Assembly (NCBI GenBank): GCA_023014365.1
Contig: JAEBUN010000002.1
Location: 1,054,001-1,118,000, forward strand
From: Lepiota brunneoincarnata
Lineage: Eukaryota > Basidiomycota > Agaricomycetes > Agaricales > Agaricaceae
DNA length: 64,000 bases
Direction: 5' to 3'
Shown piece by piece: positions 21,851-33,470 of the stretch (position 1 is the stretch's first letter; each line of letters opens with the position of its first letter). The translations under genes and the position numbers were made by a program. The notes beneath the pieces are model-generated. The model worked only from the letters and a program-made list of their open reading frames with translations, made no database searches and was not told the origin of the DNA.

Positions 21851-24800
21851 TTAACTGTCCCAATCTTCCAATGAAAACCCCAAAACTCCAAACGCAGGTG
21901 CAGCTTCACTGGTACCGCCGGCAAGACTTTCCACCCCTCTCCTAACAAACCTCACAAGCCCATCCAGCTCCCTAGAAAACTTGTCCATCCTCTCAGAAAA
22001 TTCCTCTGGGGATGTCAGCACAGACGAAATGTTCATCGCGGAATATGACTCCGCTTCTAATTGAGTAGTTGGCGAGTCATCGAACGTCTCTCCGTCATCA
22101 TCTTTCTCATCATCCGAAGAGGACGATGATGAAGCCAAACCATCAGCAGGAGGCTGCGAGAATCCGATCACATTCCGTTGTTTCCGCCTTTGTCGTCGAC
22201 TCCTGTGGCGTTTGATGAGCGAGTGCCGCGAGACGTCATGCGTAGTCGCACCACCCGCAACGGCGACAAAAAGCCCGCCGAATTGGAGGGATATGTCCAG
22301 GATGGAGAGAATCGCCCGATGAAGGGCAGAAGTCTGCCGAGAAGGCGGTTATCAAACATTGGAATGTGACGCTATGACACTTGCATTCTTTTTCAGGAGA
22401 CATCTTCCTTGGATCTTGTTGAGGCTTCTTGCGTTTCAGTACCCTAGGGACGGATGAACATGATGCTGAGCGCTACGTACTGTTCATCATGTAGCTGGAT
22501 CATCTCATCAAACGACTGGGCCTCCTTTAATTTCTTGCGGAAATTGATCACTTGGGCATGGATGACCTAAAACACCTTGCTGCGTCAATCACCAGAAATA
22601 TCAGGTTTCTCGCGGCTCACATAGGTCGTCAAAAAATTCAGTAGTGTGCTGGAACGGTCAAAATTCAGCTAGCCCCTTTCAATAAAAGACCAAATCCCAC
22701 TTAATAAACCAACTCAACCGACTCCTCATGGCGTAAAATACCTTCAGCCCCTCCTCCACCCTGTTCCTCTCGTCCCCTCTCACAAGTATCCTCTCAAGCA
22801 CACTTTTTGCCTTCCTAATCTGCAACAAGAACACAAATATCTCGCTATACAATCCCACCACGCTCGGTCTAAAAAGATACGTCAACGGAAACGGCACAGC
22901 ATATTCGACAGATAGCCCTGTCGATAGCTTTGACTGTGCGACAGATCATTCTTTCCTTATCTTTACTCCCGCGGTAGGAAAACCGCACAAGGGAGGGCTG
23001 GATCCAGTCTCGTGCACTAGCGTTAATGTTTGCTTCGACAACATCGATGAACGCAGTATTGAGGAAGTGAAAATCACTCCAACCCTGCTTGCTATCCATC
23101 TGCAAAACTTCAGACATTGGAATAGAAGCTCTTAATTGTACACACCTTGTTAAACACTACATCGATGAAATGACTCATGGCATCCCCCCGCCGCATGAGA
23201 AACAAGTCCTCAACCGACTCCAAATGTTTCCACAGCCCACACTCATCTACTAGGGTCCTCGCAAGCGTATTCCCGATCGCTTTGCACCGAGGTAACAGCC
23301 GATCGTAGATGAGTTTCGAGAGTGTATCAACCGAGACAGAAAACAACTTTCCGGGTCCCTTTTCATCTTCTTGCGGCCCCTCGGTCACCAACAATTCGCC
23401 GAAGCTATCTTGATCCCAATCCCCAGCCACATCTAGAGTCCACCCCAGGGCACGAATCAAACCCACGGCCTTCCCCGTGCGTAAAATCATCTCTGCGACA
23501 TGCTCCAAGAACATTGGCACCGCCTTTTGCTTCCAGGCTGACTCAAACTCAGTCCCGGCCTCTTCATCCCTGATCCTGGTACTTCAGAACCGACACCCTC
23601 CCTCAACCCATATGCTTCTTGCCAAAACTCGGGATGCAGAACCCCAACGTAACCCTCACCAAAGCCAACTAGCTTGCTCTCGATAAAAAACTCCTCATCC
23701 AAATCATCCGTCCTCCCACCAGCCTCAGTACTCCCTACTCCCATCCCATCTTTCAACCACCTCCCACACATTCCCCACACAGGCTCCGCGCTTCTCACAA
23801 AAATCCTCATAAGTCCATCACTCGTCACCACCTCCCCTCTTTCTAAATGGACCTGCACACTCCTAAACAACATGTCCAGCAACCTGGACGCGACCATCGC
23901 TGGCGCCCTCTTCCCACTGGTCAGATAGGACACGCAGTATTCTGAGGAAGATGAGAGGTCAGCGGAGAAGACTTCGCGAATGATACTGAGCAGGATGGAA
24001 AAGGTGAGTTCAAATGTGTCTTGGAGGGATTTGGTGGTGTGCAGGAGGCTAACAATGAGATCCGGGCTAGGATTGTCTCCGGTATGAGAGAGGATGTGGG
24101 CCCTGCAGATAGCTGTCCTCTTGGTCCGCGCACCAGGTATCAAAAGCCCGGATTTCGATGTCGACTGCATCTGCGAAAGCTTCGACTGTTCGAGTGATAT
24201 TTCTCGAGGGTGCGGGGTTCCTTTTGGAGCTTGCAGTTGTGTAGCTTCGCGTGTAAGAGAGTGTGAAAACGGAGGATCGGAAGCGGCGGAGGTGTTCGAG
24301 GGTTGTCGCCGTTTCTGCGAGAGAGGAAAGAATAGCCGATTGTGAAGCTAGTGTCAGATGAGGGAGGCGCGGGGATTCTGAAGTCATCTGGTATCGGTTA
24401 AATATCGTAATTTTCATCCTGATTAATCATTAACCGAGACTCACTGCATAAGCATTGTTGTTCCATGTCAAAATAATATTTCTTCTGCCTTGCAGGGCCA
24501 TATAAACTTCTCTCACCATATCTTGTTCTCGGATGTAGCGCTAAACCACGTTGAGAGAGTAACCTTTAAAAGCGTCGATGAGTACAATCATACCTCATGC
24601 TGGAGCAGCGCCTGTGTAGCGGCGAGCCCACCCTGTTCATGAGCGAGCCTACCCGCAAGAGCAGGTCCTACGTGACCATCGTCATTAGCCATGGAATCAC
24701 TTGTCTGGAACATCACAAATGCCTACCCAAAGTAGAGGGATCGCCGATAGCGAATTGCCTACTCGGTTGGACATATCCCTTCCAGTCCTTTCTCCAATAC

Positions 24801-25833
24801 TGCATTGCCTGCAACTCCTCAAACTCCCTCCTATGCGCATATGTATGCGGAGGGGCACTGGATCCTGGAGTCGGCCCCCCGTCCATCAGAACCGCCTCCT
24901 CTGGTTCGTAAGGACGACGACGGGTGTGAGAGTGAGCATCATAACTCAGGAAAGACATCCGGTCGACTTCGTCGTCATCAGAACTGAGAGGCGAAAGTGA
25001 GGGAGTGCTTTCCCAATGCTGATCACTGGGATCGAGGATACCTTTCCAGTGTTCGCCTTCGAACGGCTCCTCGGCCAAGATGTCCTCCCATGTGAGTGCT
25101 GGGGCAGACGATCGTGGGTTCCTTATCTCATGGAGGAAGTGTTCTGCATGTGCAAGGGTCGTGGCGGATGGTGGTTGGGAGAGGCTCAGCTAAGTAACAC
25201 CTTTAGCAATTGGTATGAGAGTCGGTTGAAAGGCGTACCAAGAGCTGAAGGTGATCCGGAATGCGCGTTGTCTATCAAAAGATGTGAGGGACGAAGTAGG
25301 CCTCAAGTGTTGATCGTACTTGAACGTCATGATCAAGATCCTTCTCTCTTGCTTCTATGTGACTGGTCAATCTCTTGTGCGCAACAAGGAGAGCCTCAGA
25401 AAGAACGTCTTTCATCATAATACGCGCTTTCAATGCATGGCTAGATAAGAGGAGTGAGGATTGACGCGGCTCCATACAGACAAGGTTGGCAATACCCGTT
25501 GATCTGCTGCTCTACGAGCCCCATGTCGACACTCACTGCGCCCTTATTTAGTGTAGTAGACTCGAGGCTTTTGACTACGTAGTCAACATTTGCCTTATAT
25601 GCCTCTACATCTTCTTTCTCCTTGAAGCCAGTTAATTGGGTAACTAGGGTTTGAGAAAGGGGGATAATCCTTGATTTGGCACGCCGAGATTGGGTTCGTT
25701 GAGAGAATCGAGACTGGGGACGAGCACTAGAACGGGGACGGGTGGTAGAAGCACTAGATAAAGGACGCAGAGAAGCACTGGAAGATGGCCGTGATATTTG
25801 TGAGAGACTCGAGCTTGGCCTCGAGAGCGACAT
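21851..25833 (-). CDS. gamma-tubulin complex component (GCP family, GCP5-like)
   Basis: Subunit of the gamma-tubulin ring complex at spindle pole bodies, nucleating microtubules. N-terminal exon MSLSRPSSSLSQISRPSSS is Ser/Arg-rich with LSQTLVTQLTGFKEKEDVEA. Middle exons hold WEDILAEEPFEGEHWKGI, MVREVYMALQGRRNIILTWN and TRTVEAFADAVDIEIRAFDT. The C-terminal GRIP2 region is unmistakable: MDSKQGWSDFHFLNTAFIDV, VEYAVPFPLTYLFRPS, IFVFLLQIRKAKSVLERILV, SFDEMIQLHDEH, LNKIQGRCLL and ALHRAILSILDISLQFGGLF. It ends GVLGFSLEDWDS. Many introns. One-base shifts are needed near 25185, 24117, 23556 and 22912. GCP5 rather than GCP4/6 is a preference from overall pattern, not proof. Confidence 0.85.
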
Positions 25834-25884
25834 CAGAACTATCGAAGAACCAATCTCGTAGCAGTCAATATAAGACTGTCACGT

Positions 25885-25890
25885 CACGTG
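25885..25890. promoter_or_regulatory. CACGTG E-box upstream of GCP gene
   Basis: Within GTCACGTGAT, 52 bp upstream of the GCP start codon and in the short gap after the Mgm101 gene. Extended palindrome TCACGTGA, the preferred Cbf1/USF-like site. Confidence 0.45.
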
Positions 25891-25919
25891 ATGCGCGAAT
25901 ATACTAGTCACTGGCTAAT

Positions 25920-26829
25920 CTACTCTTGGTAAGGATATTCAAACTTGCCCTGGTCTTTTCGACGCCAGAGCTTCTTCCTGTAGATAGTTAGACAACAACA
26001 CCACGATATACATATATATAAACGCGAACTTTTTCTTTGTGGGCAGGTGGTCAACAAACACCTCAATGCAGTGTTTTGCCTTGAATTCGCGGATGAAACG
26101 AGGATCCCTATTGCACACTGTCAGCCCCCAAGCTCATTATAGCTGCCCAGAGACGCTTACCAAAGCTCACTCGCGACACCCAGATCCTTGCAGCACCTCA
26201 TCAATGCATTGCTCTTACAAGCCTCCGTCGCGGTAGGTATCCCAGCGGGGTCGAAGTATTCTTGTTCCCCTCGAGCAATCCCAACTAGCCTGCAAGACAT
26301 GTGAATGACGGAGATAGAGACAAACGGAAAAGGCACTGAACCTCCCCAGACACACAAGCGCATACTCTCGACTCACAACCTTTGGTCCCACATTCGTCTC
26401 GCTGCGAGGAGCTAAGCCCCATCCACCGGGACCAAAGGACTTGTTCAGTATCCGACGGTACTTGATCTCCGGAAGGTATATAAGACCGTCTTTTGGTATT
26501 CAGCCGTTACAATGGCACCCCCAGCTCAGATGGAACTCACCGGGTTTAATTTCGACATCCAGAGGGTTAACAGGGGCCTGCAAAACATTCGCAATTTCCT
26601 TCGGGAAGGGTTCCACGGATAGCCCATGGTAGCTCCTTGACCAGTCCGTTGGTCCCTCCGAAGTGCCCTCGGTTAGCATGGGTGGAACAGGCTCTGGGAT
26701 TGGCTTGGCCTCGGCGGCACCATTAGGGGTTGCAGATGTCGAATTTGCTCTGGTATAAAGGACCAGCGGTCGAGCAAAGAGCCTTGTCCGGCCAAGAGCC
26801 AGACGACGAAAGGCGAGAGAGGCAGACAT
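25920..26829 (-). CDS. MGM101: mitochondrial genome maintenance protein Mgm101
   Basis: Rad52-related single-strand annealing protein that repairs and maintains mitochondrial DNA nucleoids. Read on minus: a basic presequence ([20 protein letters not shown]), a linker rich in Pro/Glu, then the conserved core [35 protein letters not shown], the intron-split block ending GPGGWGLAP and [34 protein letters not shown] and [20 protein letters not shown]. The C-terminal [20 protein letters not shown] ends with a basic tail. Introns of about 50-70 nt keep frame. Shares a 76 bp divergent promoter with the Spt3 gene. Confidence 0.9.
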
Positions 26830-26905
26830 TTAGGGCGAGTAAATCAATGATGAAACGCGAAAGAGCGACGCGTAGAGAGCGGAGTTTGAAACACCCACTT
26901 TCGAA

Positions 26906-28236
26906 ATGGCCGCATCCAAGAAACTGAGCGACTCCATATCCAACCCTACTCGCGAATACAAATATACTCAGGAAATCTCTCAGATGGTCTGACAACGGTT
27001 ATTTTATCATACTCACACTCACCCTCTCATCAGATGTTCGTCTTTGGCGAAGTCCAAGAACCTAACATTGACACTGTCAATCTAGTAGAAGACATCGTCC
27101 GAAGCCAACTCATCGAACTTGTCCGTCACACCCTCAAATATCCCGGAGAAACCTTGTAGCTAACGATAGCTCGGGAACAGATTGTCCAAGCACGAGCACT
27201 GGCCACCCGTCGTGGTGCACGTTACCTCTCTGCCGAAGACCTCATATTTCTCATCCGTCACGACCGAGGTAAGGTCAACAGACTACGAACATATCTCTCC
27301 TGGAAAGACGTACGGAAGCATGCGAAGGATTCTGGTGGGGATGGAGGTGGCGGTGTAGAGGTTGAAACTCTGGAGGACGGTGCCGACGGTGCGTGGTCCT
27401 ATCTCATATAGCCCCTGTGACAACTCAACCTTGCATGCTCGTACAGACAAACTGACTGCCAAAGCGCAGAAAATCACTATCAAGCTCCCTTGGGAGATCA
27501 CGACCATCTATTCAGAAGCCCTCAGACAGAGTGGACACCAGTCCGACGACGAGGAAGATGAGGATGACATTGAAGCTCACGAAGCCTCCATACAACGTCT
27601 CAAAGTACGTCTTACTCTATACTGCCCTGTCACTCACTTGACAAGCACCACAGGAAGCAGACGACGCCACACGCCAAATGACCCGCGAAGAATACCAGCA
27701 CTATTCCGACTGCCGCCAAGCCTCTTTCACTTACCGCAAAGGCAAGCACTTACCTCTCCTCCTATAGCCACCACTAACACGACCTTCAACTTCCAGCCAA
27801 ACGCTTTCGCGACTTCCTCAACCTTCCTCCACACCTCGACCTCAAGGCCAATGACGACACAGTCGACATCGTCGGCTTCCTAGCTTTTGAAATGGTTCGC
27901 TCTCTCACCCTCGCCGGTCTCACCGTCAAAAAATCCCTCGAAGAGTCCTACCTGCGCGAAGAATACTCCTCTCCCATCCTTGGCAAGCGCAAACACACTG
28001 GTATTGGTGGACCTGCTGAGAAGCGCCGGCGCGAGAGCTCCCCGGATGATGATGCAGAGTATACCATGCCTGTCAATGCACTTTTTATGCAACCACCCGA
28101 GGACAGGAAAGCATTGATGCCTGAACACATACAGGATGCTTTTTCGAGGATGCAGGGCGATTGGTCGCACAATCGCTCGGCAGGGATGAATAATTGGCGA
28201 GGAGGGCTTGTGCGGACACGAGTCAGTTTGATTTAA
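26906..28236 (+). CDS. SPT3: SAGA complex subunit Spt3
   Basis: Histone-fold subunit of the SAGA coactivator that delivers TBP to TATA promoters. Start [20 protein letters not shown], then after an intron [40 protein letters not shown] and [20 protein letters not shown] (first histone fold). Later exons: [20 protein letters not shown], acidic [75 protein letters not shown] (second fold) and a C-terminal [20 protein letters not shown] helix. Splice junctions join without damage; an in-frame stop at about 27157 lies inside an intron. Convergent with Ddi1. Confidence 0.92.
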
Positions 28237-28339
28237 CTTCCCTCTATTATATATGTATGCCAGTATTTTATAGGCTTTTTTGGATTACATTCTGTTCAAG
28301 TGTACAACACCCGTCATTACTATTACATTTCTTTTTCGC

Positions 28340-28366
28340 TTCCCTGTCCCTGTCCTTGTCCCTGTC
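28340..28366. repeat. short TCCCTG-type tandem repeat
   Basis: About four and a half copies of a CCCTGT/CCTTGT hexamer in the convergent gap between the Spt3 and Ddi1 genes. Too short to call more than a micro-repeat. Confidence 0.4.
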
Positions 28367-28423
28367 CTACTTGAGATTCAAAACAAAAGTGAAGCAGCAA
28401 CATCCACATTCCCTCCAGCAGCA

Positions 28424-30198
28424 TCAAGCGAGCTGATTCGCCACCTCTCTCGTCGCACCTAAATCCATCAACATTCGTATCCTCTCTTCAGAATGCCGAC
28501 TTTGGACCGGGGGCGCCTGCTGACCACCCGAGGAACCGACAGCCCGGGACGACGCCGGCGCAGACCCCAGTGCCTGTCCAGAACCAGGGAACGACGGACC
28601 ACCACCGGAGTTGGAGGGACCCGATACAGTGTTTGGGCCCGAACTCGTCTCCAATGTCTCTCCAAAGATAGGGTTACGAGCTTTATCTGGTAGCTCGTGC
28701 TCGGACAAAAACTTGACTTCGCGACCTTGGATTCGAAGCACATCTTTCTCGAGGTCGATGCATGCTTGGTGTGCTTTGAGCATGTCGAGGCCGAAGAGGA
28801 GGTCGACGTCGCGGCCCTGTAGCGACATCGGTAATGTTTGGGATTTGTTGGAGGAGGGGGGAAAGTCAGGAGCAGGAAAAATGGTGAAACCTGTCACATA
28901 CCTCCATGATTGTGAATGAACAGGGGAGGTGGAGGTCTGCCAGTTTGAGCTGGGCACTGTGCACCCGTCCGAGAATTTTGGCTGTACCGACTCCTTTGGC
29001 GATACCCGCGAAACGTTTGTCGACAAGGCGCATGATGCTACAGAGGATGTTGATAAATCGGTGTGTTAGGCACCGCTGTGAATAACGCGTACCCGCATGC
29101 TTCCGCACACTCGGGACTCACTGTAAGATTCTCAAGTCAGTCAGGTCCTGATTGAGGGATGAACAAACATACTGATAGTCTGTTGAGCACCACTATCTAC
29201 GAACGCCTTCACTGGCTGCGAGTTTACTTCCACCGGAATGCTATCAGCAGAGCCAGCAAGTCAAAAACAAAATCCCAAGTAAAAGAAACTCGGAGTTAAG
29301 CCCACTAGAGCATATTAACCCTCCCAAAACTCTCGGGTGAGTACTCCATCGCATGCTCCATATTCTCGAGTACTGCCTGTTGGCGGATAATTTCCTCGAT
29401 CCTGCGCTGCGCATCAACATCGAACGGGTCCGCGTTCAACCGCTCGATCTCGTGCTGTCGTTCCAGCTCGGCCCCATGCTGCCGTTCACGCGTCTGGCGG
29501 AGGAGTTCTGCGAAACGTGCGGGGTTGGACTGGACCGCTTGAGCAAGTTCAGGTTGGGTCTGATATGTGCGTGTGCGTATGTGTTGTGTGGTTTGTTTTG
29601 TGGGCAGGTTAGATATGGATTCTCTCCATCTCATCAGTCGAACTGGGAGAGCTTGAACACAAACCGCACCTCTTGTATTTGCCGCATGAGATTTGGATCG
29701 CCTAAGATCTGTAAACGCATCATCTCAGCGTCATGTTCGATCTGCCTACCAGCCCATAAAGAAAAAAGAATTAGCTGTAACCGTCGTCATCTGGCAGAAG
29801 AAACTCGAATTCTACCTCCCGCCAACACTCGGCCCCTTTCTTTTCAGTGTCAACACCACGTTGGGGCCCGCGATATCATATTGCTGCATCGTCCATTTGG
29901 GATTCGTGAGCTCGCGCTCACCTGCGCAGATCACTTGTTCGGAAGCTGGGATCCCAGACTGTATGATTTATTTATTCCATATTGCATGACACATTATAGC
30001 ATGATTGATACGATGCGAGGCCAAAGGGCAGGTAGAGGTCCAAGGTTTTAGGAGGTGAGTCGAGATTGCGAGGGTGAGGGCTTGTTGTAGTGAACCCACC
30101 TCGGCTTCAACCAATGCCATGACATTCTCCAGTTCCATGCCCGGATCGATTTCAACGACCCAAGTGTCTCCTAGTTCAGTGATCAACGTCAACTCCAT
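28424..30198 (-). CDS. DDI1: Ddi1 ubiquitin shuttle/aspartic protease
   Basis: Links ubiquitylated proteins to the proteasome and carries a retroviral-type aspartic protease. Read on minus: ubiquitin-like N-terminus ([20 protein letters not shown], then [18 protein letters not shown]), helical domain ([20 protein letters not shown] and [19 protein letters not shown]), and protease domain with [20 protein letters not shown], the DSGA catalytic signature. This is followed by [40 protein letters not shown] and [21 protein letters not shown] Ser/Gly-rich linker leads to a C-terminal UBA domain ([20 protein letters not shown]). All three classical domains are present. The stop directly follows the UBA helix. 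Confidence 0.92.
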
Positions 30199-30399
30199 CT
30201 TATCCGTTTAGGAGGAAGGTGAAGGCGGGGGGCAAGAGTCAGGAGGGCGCCGATAACGAGGGGCTGTATTTTCCTCGATCAACAGGCACAATCACCGGTT
30301 TTGGTATTTGTCCTTTGGACCCCCGACTTTGTGGACAATAAATAGTGTGGTTCTATGTCAATACAGGAAGGGACGGCGGGGAGACGAAGGGATGCGAGT

Positions 30400-31841
30400 T
30401 TAGACACTTGATTGCATCACATTACCATGCCATCTATAAGCACGAATATCTGATAATATATACATGGAGCGGTATACTAGAGCTGCCTCTGGGTCGTACG
30501 GCTGCGGGAGGCGAATTGAGTTGATCTGTAGTCGAGGGTCAATAATAAGCACTCGATCCTGAACAAAGAGGACCCACAGTCGTGTCGTACTCGTACTCCG
30601 GATGTTCGACATGAACGAGCTCTCAAGTGCAGACGCCGACAAACTAGCATCTGGATCACTACATCAGAAGAGCCAGTAAAATAAACAGGCTACTGACCAC
30701 TCAAATCACTAAAACTCGACGTCTCCGAACCGTGACTGCTCCCGTGTTCACTTACCAATTGATTATGCTTCCTGTGCGAATGTCCAAGCGCGCCCCTCGG
30801 CGATACTGCCACTGAACTCGACGAATTGGCTGGAGACCTGTGCCTACTTAGCGGGGAATGCGGCTGCGAATCCGTCGGAGGCGAAGGTATCTCCGGTATC
30901 GACCCTTGAGGCGAACTAACGCTCGAGAGACTCTGGTTATCACTCCTACTTGACAATGAATCGTTGCGATAACTCCCCACGGCAGACGTTGGCGATGAGA
31001 GCCCCGTGCGGCCCCTATCGACACTCTTCCTCGGTCTATGGCCGCGCACGAGACCCAAGGCATCATTGGTAATGAGTCGTTGCAGTTCTTCAAGTTTGCG
31101 GTCGAGAGCCTCTTGCTCCTCGGCGGTACGTTCTGCCTCTTCCTCCTTGAGCGCCAGTTCCTCGTCTGATTCACTCCCCTCAGACGAAGAGGATGAATGG
31201 GGGCGCATGGCAACGTAGTTCCGTCTTACGCCTTGTACGGTCAGTGTTGACGAGGAAGTCGCCTTCTTTGGTCTTGGAGAGTTGTTTCCGAGCGAATTCA
31301 GCCGTGCACGGACGTTACGAGGGGTGTTCATCCTCGAAGACGATGAGAGCTTTGAGTTACTGGTGTATACCCCTGTCCGAATCGCCAAGGTTGGTCTTTC
31401 GGTCTGCTGTGTCTCGGGATTGGGAGTAGTGGTGGTAGCGGAGGCAGGACTCAGTACGCCTTGTATATCCTTTAGTCCACGAATCTCTTCTTGAAACCTC
31501 GCGTTGACGCGATAGAGTAAGTAGGGCAGCGGAACCTCTAGATGTGCAGCGAGACCCTTCCCTAAGTGGATATGTGAGGATTAAGGGCCATGACAGAGAG
31601 AGGATGGCAGGCGTACAATCGGTTCCACCGCTATCGCTTGACCGTGATTTCTCTATGACTTTCCACAGTATATCAGCCTTCTCGGTCGTCCATTCTATCT
31701 GAAAGGAGCGGATGTGTTACTCAAGACGTCCAGGTGTGAAACCGAAGCACTACGCACGCGTGGAGGGTCCGGTTCAGCATTCTCTGGTCTGTTCCAGGGA
31801 AGTCTAATGACGACGCGGATGGAGGGCGCGTTTGCTGGCAT
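30400..31841 (-). CDS. ATG29: autophagy-related protein Atg29-like
   Basis: Scaffold component recruited with Atg17/Atg31 at the phagophore assembly site. Read on minus: MPANAPSIRVVIRLPWNRPE, then IEWTTEKADILWKVIEKSRS, then GLAAHLEVPLPYLLYRVNAR and FQEEIRGLKDIQG. These form the conserved Atg29 N-terminal domain. A long Ser-rich acidic region follows (SSSSEGSESDEELALKEEEA, coiled EEQEALDRKLEELQRLITND), ending near SFSDLS spliced to DASLSASALESSFMSNIRS, a motif at the end of basidiomycete members. The frame continues about 60 residues to 30400, longer than I expect, so the true end could be earlier. Only 69 bp separates its start from that of the Yih1-like gene. Confidence 0.75.
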
Positions 31842-31910
31842 GGGCGGATAAGGAGCCGACTTGGGATCAGGGGCACCTTTCCTGTTGCAGATCCTTTGAT
31901 TAGATAATCC

Positions 31911-33220
31911 ATGTCTACCCCATCCTCGTCCCTCGACCTCCAAAATATTGTTGCAGAGCTTTACCAGCGCCCAGACCGCGAGGCAGTTGCTTCGGAAATA
32001 GAGGGTGAGGCAACCTCCCCGCCAGACGCTAGCGTATGAACACCCGTTGAACCTGGGCACTCAACAGTCCTCCAATCTATCTACGGGGAGGATGCTATTC
32101 GCGTTTGGCACCCACCATCCACCAACAATGGAGAGGCGCAGAACAGCAACGGGTGCAGTGACCCTAGGCCAATCCGATACACACTAACACTAAGGTGGTT
32201 CTCCTCCTCCCCGTCCTCGTACCGCGTGCTAATGTTCAGATAATGAATTCTAGTCTCCCCTCGTACGACACAGTACTTATCCAACTGCTCGTTTCCTTGC
32301 CTCCGACATACCCGGTTTCTTCACCCCCACAACTCCAACTACTCTCGCGGTATATAGGTGCATTTGGGGCCGACGCGAATCTTTTTGGCTCGATCCTCCG
32401 GACTTACATTTCTATGAATGGGGTGGAATTTTCGCCGGAGAGCGTATGCGTTTTTGATGGGGTGCAGAATGTATTAGAAAGGTGTAATACATGGTATGAA
32501 GAACATCTAAACGGGGAGAAAATAAAAGGGCTGGTCAGGGATGACGAAAAGGAGATGCGAAGAGGGGACATGACGAAGGACGAGATTGATACGGGGATCG
32601 AGTTGGGAGATTCTTTAGAACACGAGGAGGTGCATCCAAGTGTGATGCCATCTGGGGTGCAGTTCTTTATCGCTGAACCGATCGTGGACCGGAAGAGCTC
32701 GTTTATTGGGCGTGCTTGCAGGATATCCAATCCATCAGAGGTGCAGGCAAATTTTGAACCATCCATGTAACTCTTCTCATGGCTTTTAGGTTCCACAGAT
32801 ACTCGCCCATCTCATGTCTGACAGGCGGATAGCTAGGGCAGCCCACCCTGTCATTAATGCATGGCGTTGTCAAGTCGGTAGCGTTCTCCACCAGGGTGAG
32901 ACCAGAGCGTAGCTATCCCCTGGGGCACAGGCTGACATGGGTGGGCTCAGATAACGATGATGATGGCGAGACAGCAGCAGGTGGACGTCTGGCACATCTC
33001 TTACAGATTTTGGTTAGCCGTCTTCAGTTACACCTCTGACCATTCTGATCACCTTTTACAGGAGGTTAACAACGTCCTTGTCGTGGTTACTCGCTACTTT
33101 GGGGGTATCCATCTTGGACCAGATCGTTTTAAACATATCAACCAAGCCGCGCGTAATGCTCTTGAGCTTGGTGGGTTCCTGGATGCAAAGTTGGCGGCTG
33201 GCAGAGGAAAGAGGCATTGA
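31911..33220 (+). CDS. YIH1: IMPACT/Yih1 family translational regulator
   Basis: Homologue of yeast Yih1 and mammalian IMPACT, which compete with Gcn2 for Gcn1 and dampen the starvation response. The RWD domain is in the first exons: MSTPSSSLDLQNIVAELYQR, SILQSIYGEDAIRVWHPP, SYDTVLIQLLVSLPPTYPVS and ISMNGVEFSPES. A charged linker follows (EKEMRRGDMTKDEID). The C-terminal UPF0029 domain has DRKSSFIGRACRISNPSEV, QILAHLMSDRRIARAAHPVI, QDNDDDGETAAGGRLAHLLQ (pieced across introns) and VVVTRYFGGIHLGPDRFKHI. It ends AGRGKRH. All junctions keep frame. Confidence 0.92.
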
Positions 33221-33470
33221 GGGCACCCCAGTTGAATCCGTATTCATATTGAATCATTTTTTCACAATCTGAGACTTGCACTGAACCGGACCGGCGGTGC
33301 GAAGATGAGCCGGTGATGATTTGTTCTCAGGCAAAAGCAGGATCCCGCATCTCGCACCAGCTGACTGACCCCCAATGCGTTGGTCTACAATCTCAAGGAA
33401 TTCGTTATATAGCTATCCATCCCGTGTCTTCATCCCACCCACCCATCGACGCCCTCCCTTCTCTATCAGA

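Noticed and set aside
27155..27160. In-frame stop in the Spt3 histone-fold region
   Set aside because: Inside an intron whose removal restores the conserved sequence.
28200..28430. Open frames over the TCCCTG repeat
   Set aside because: Low-complexity translation of the repeat in a convergent intergenic gap.
28424..30198. Retroelement protease because of the DSGA motif
   Set aside because: The ubiquitin-like, helical and UBA domains identify cellular Ddi1.
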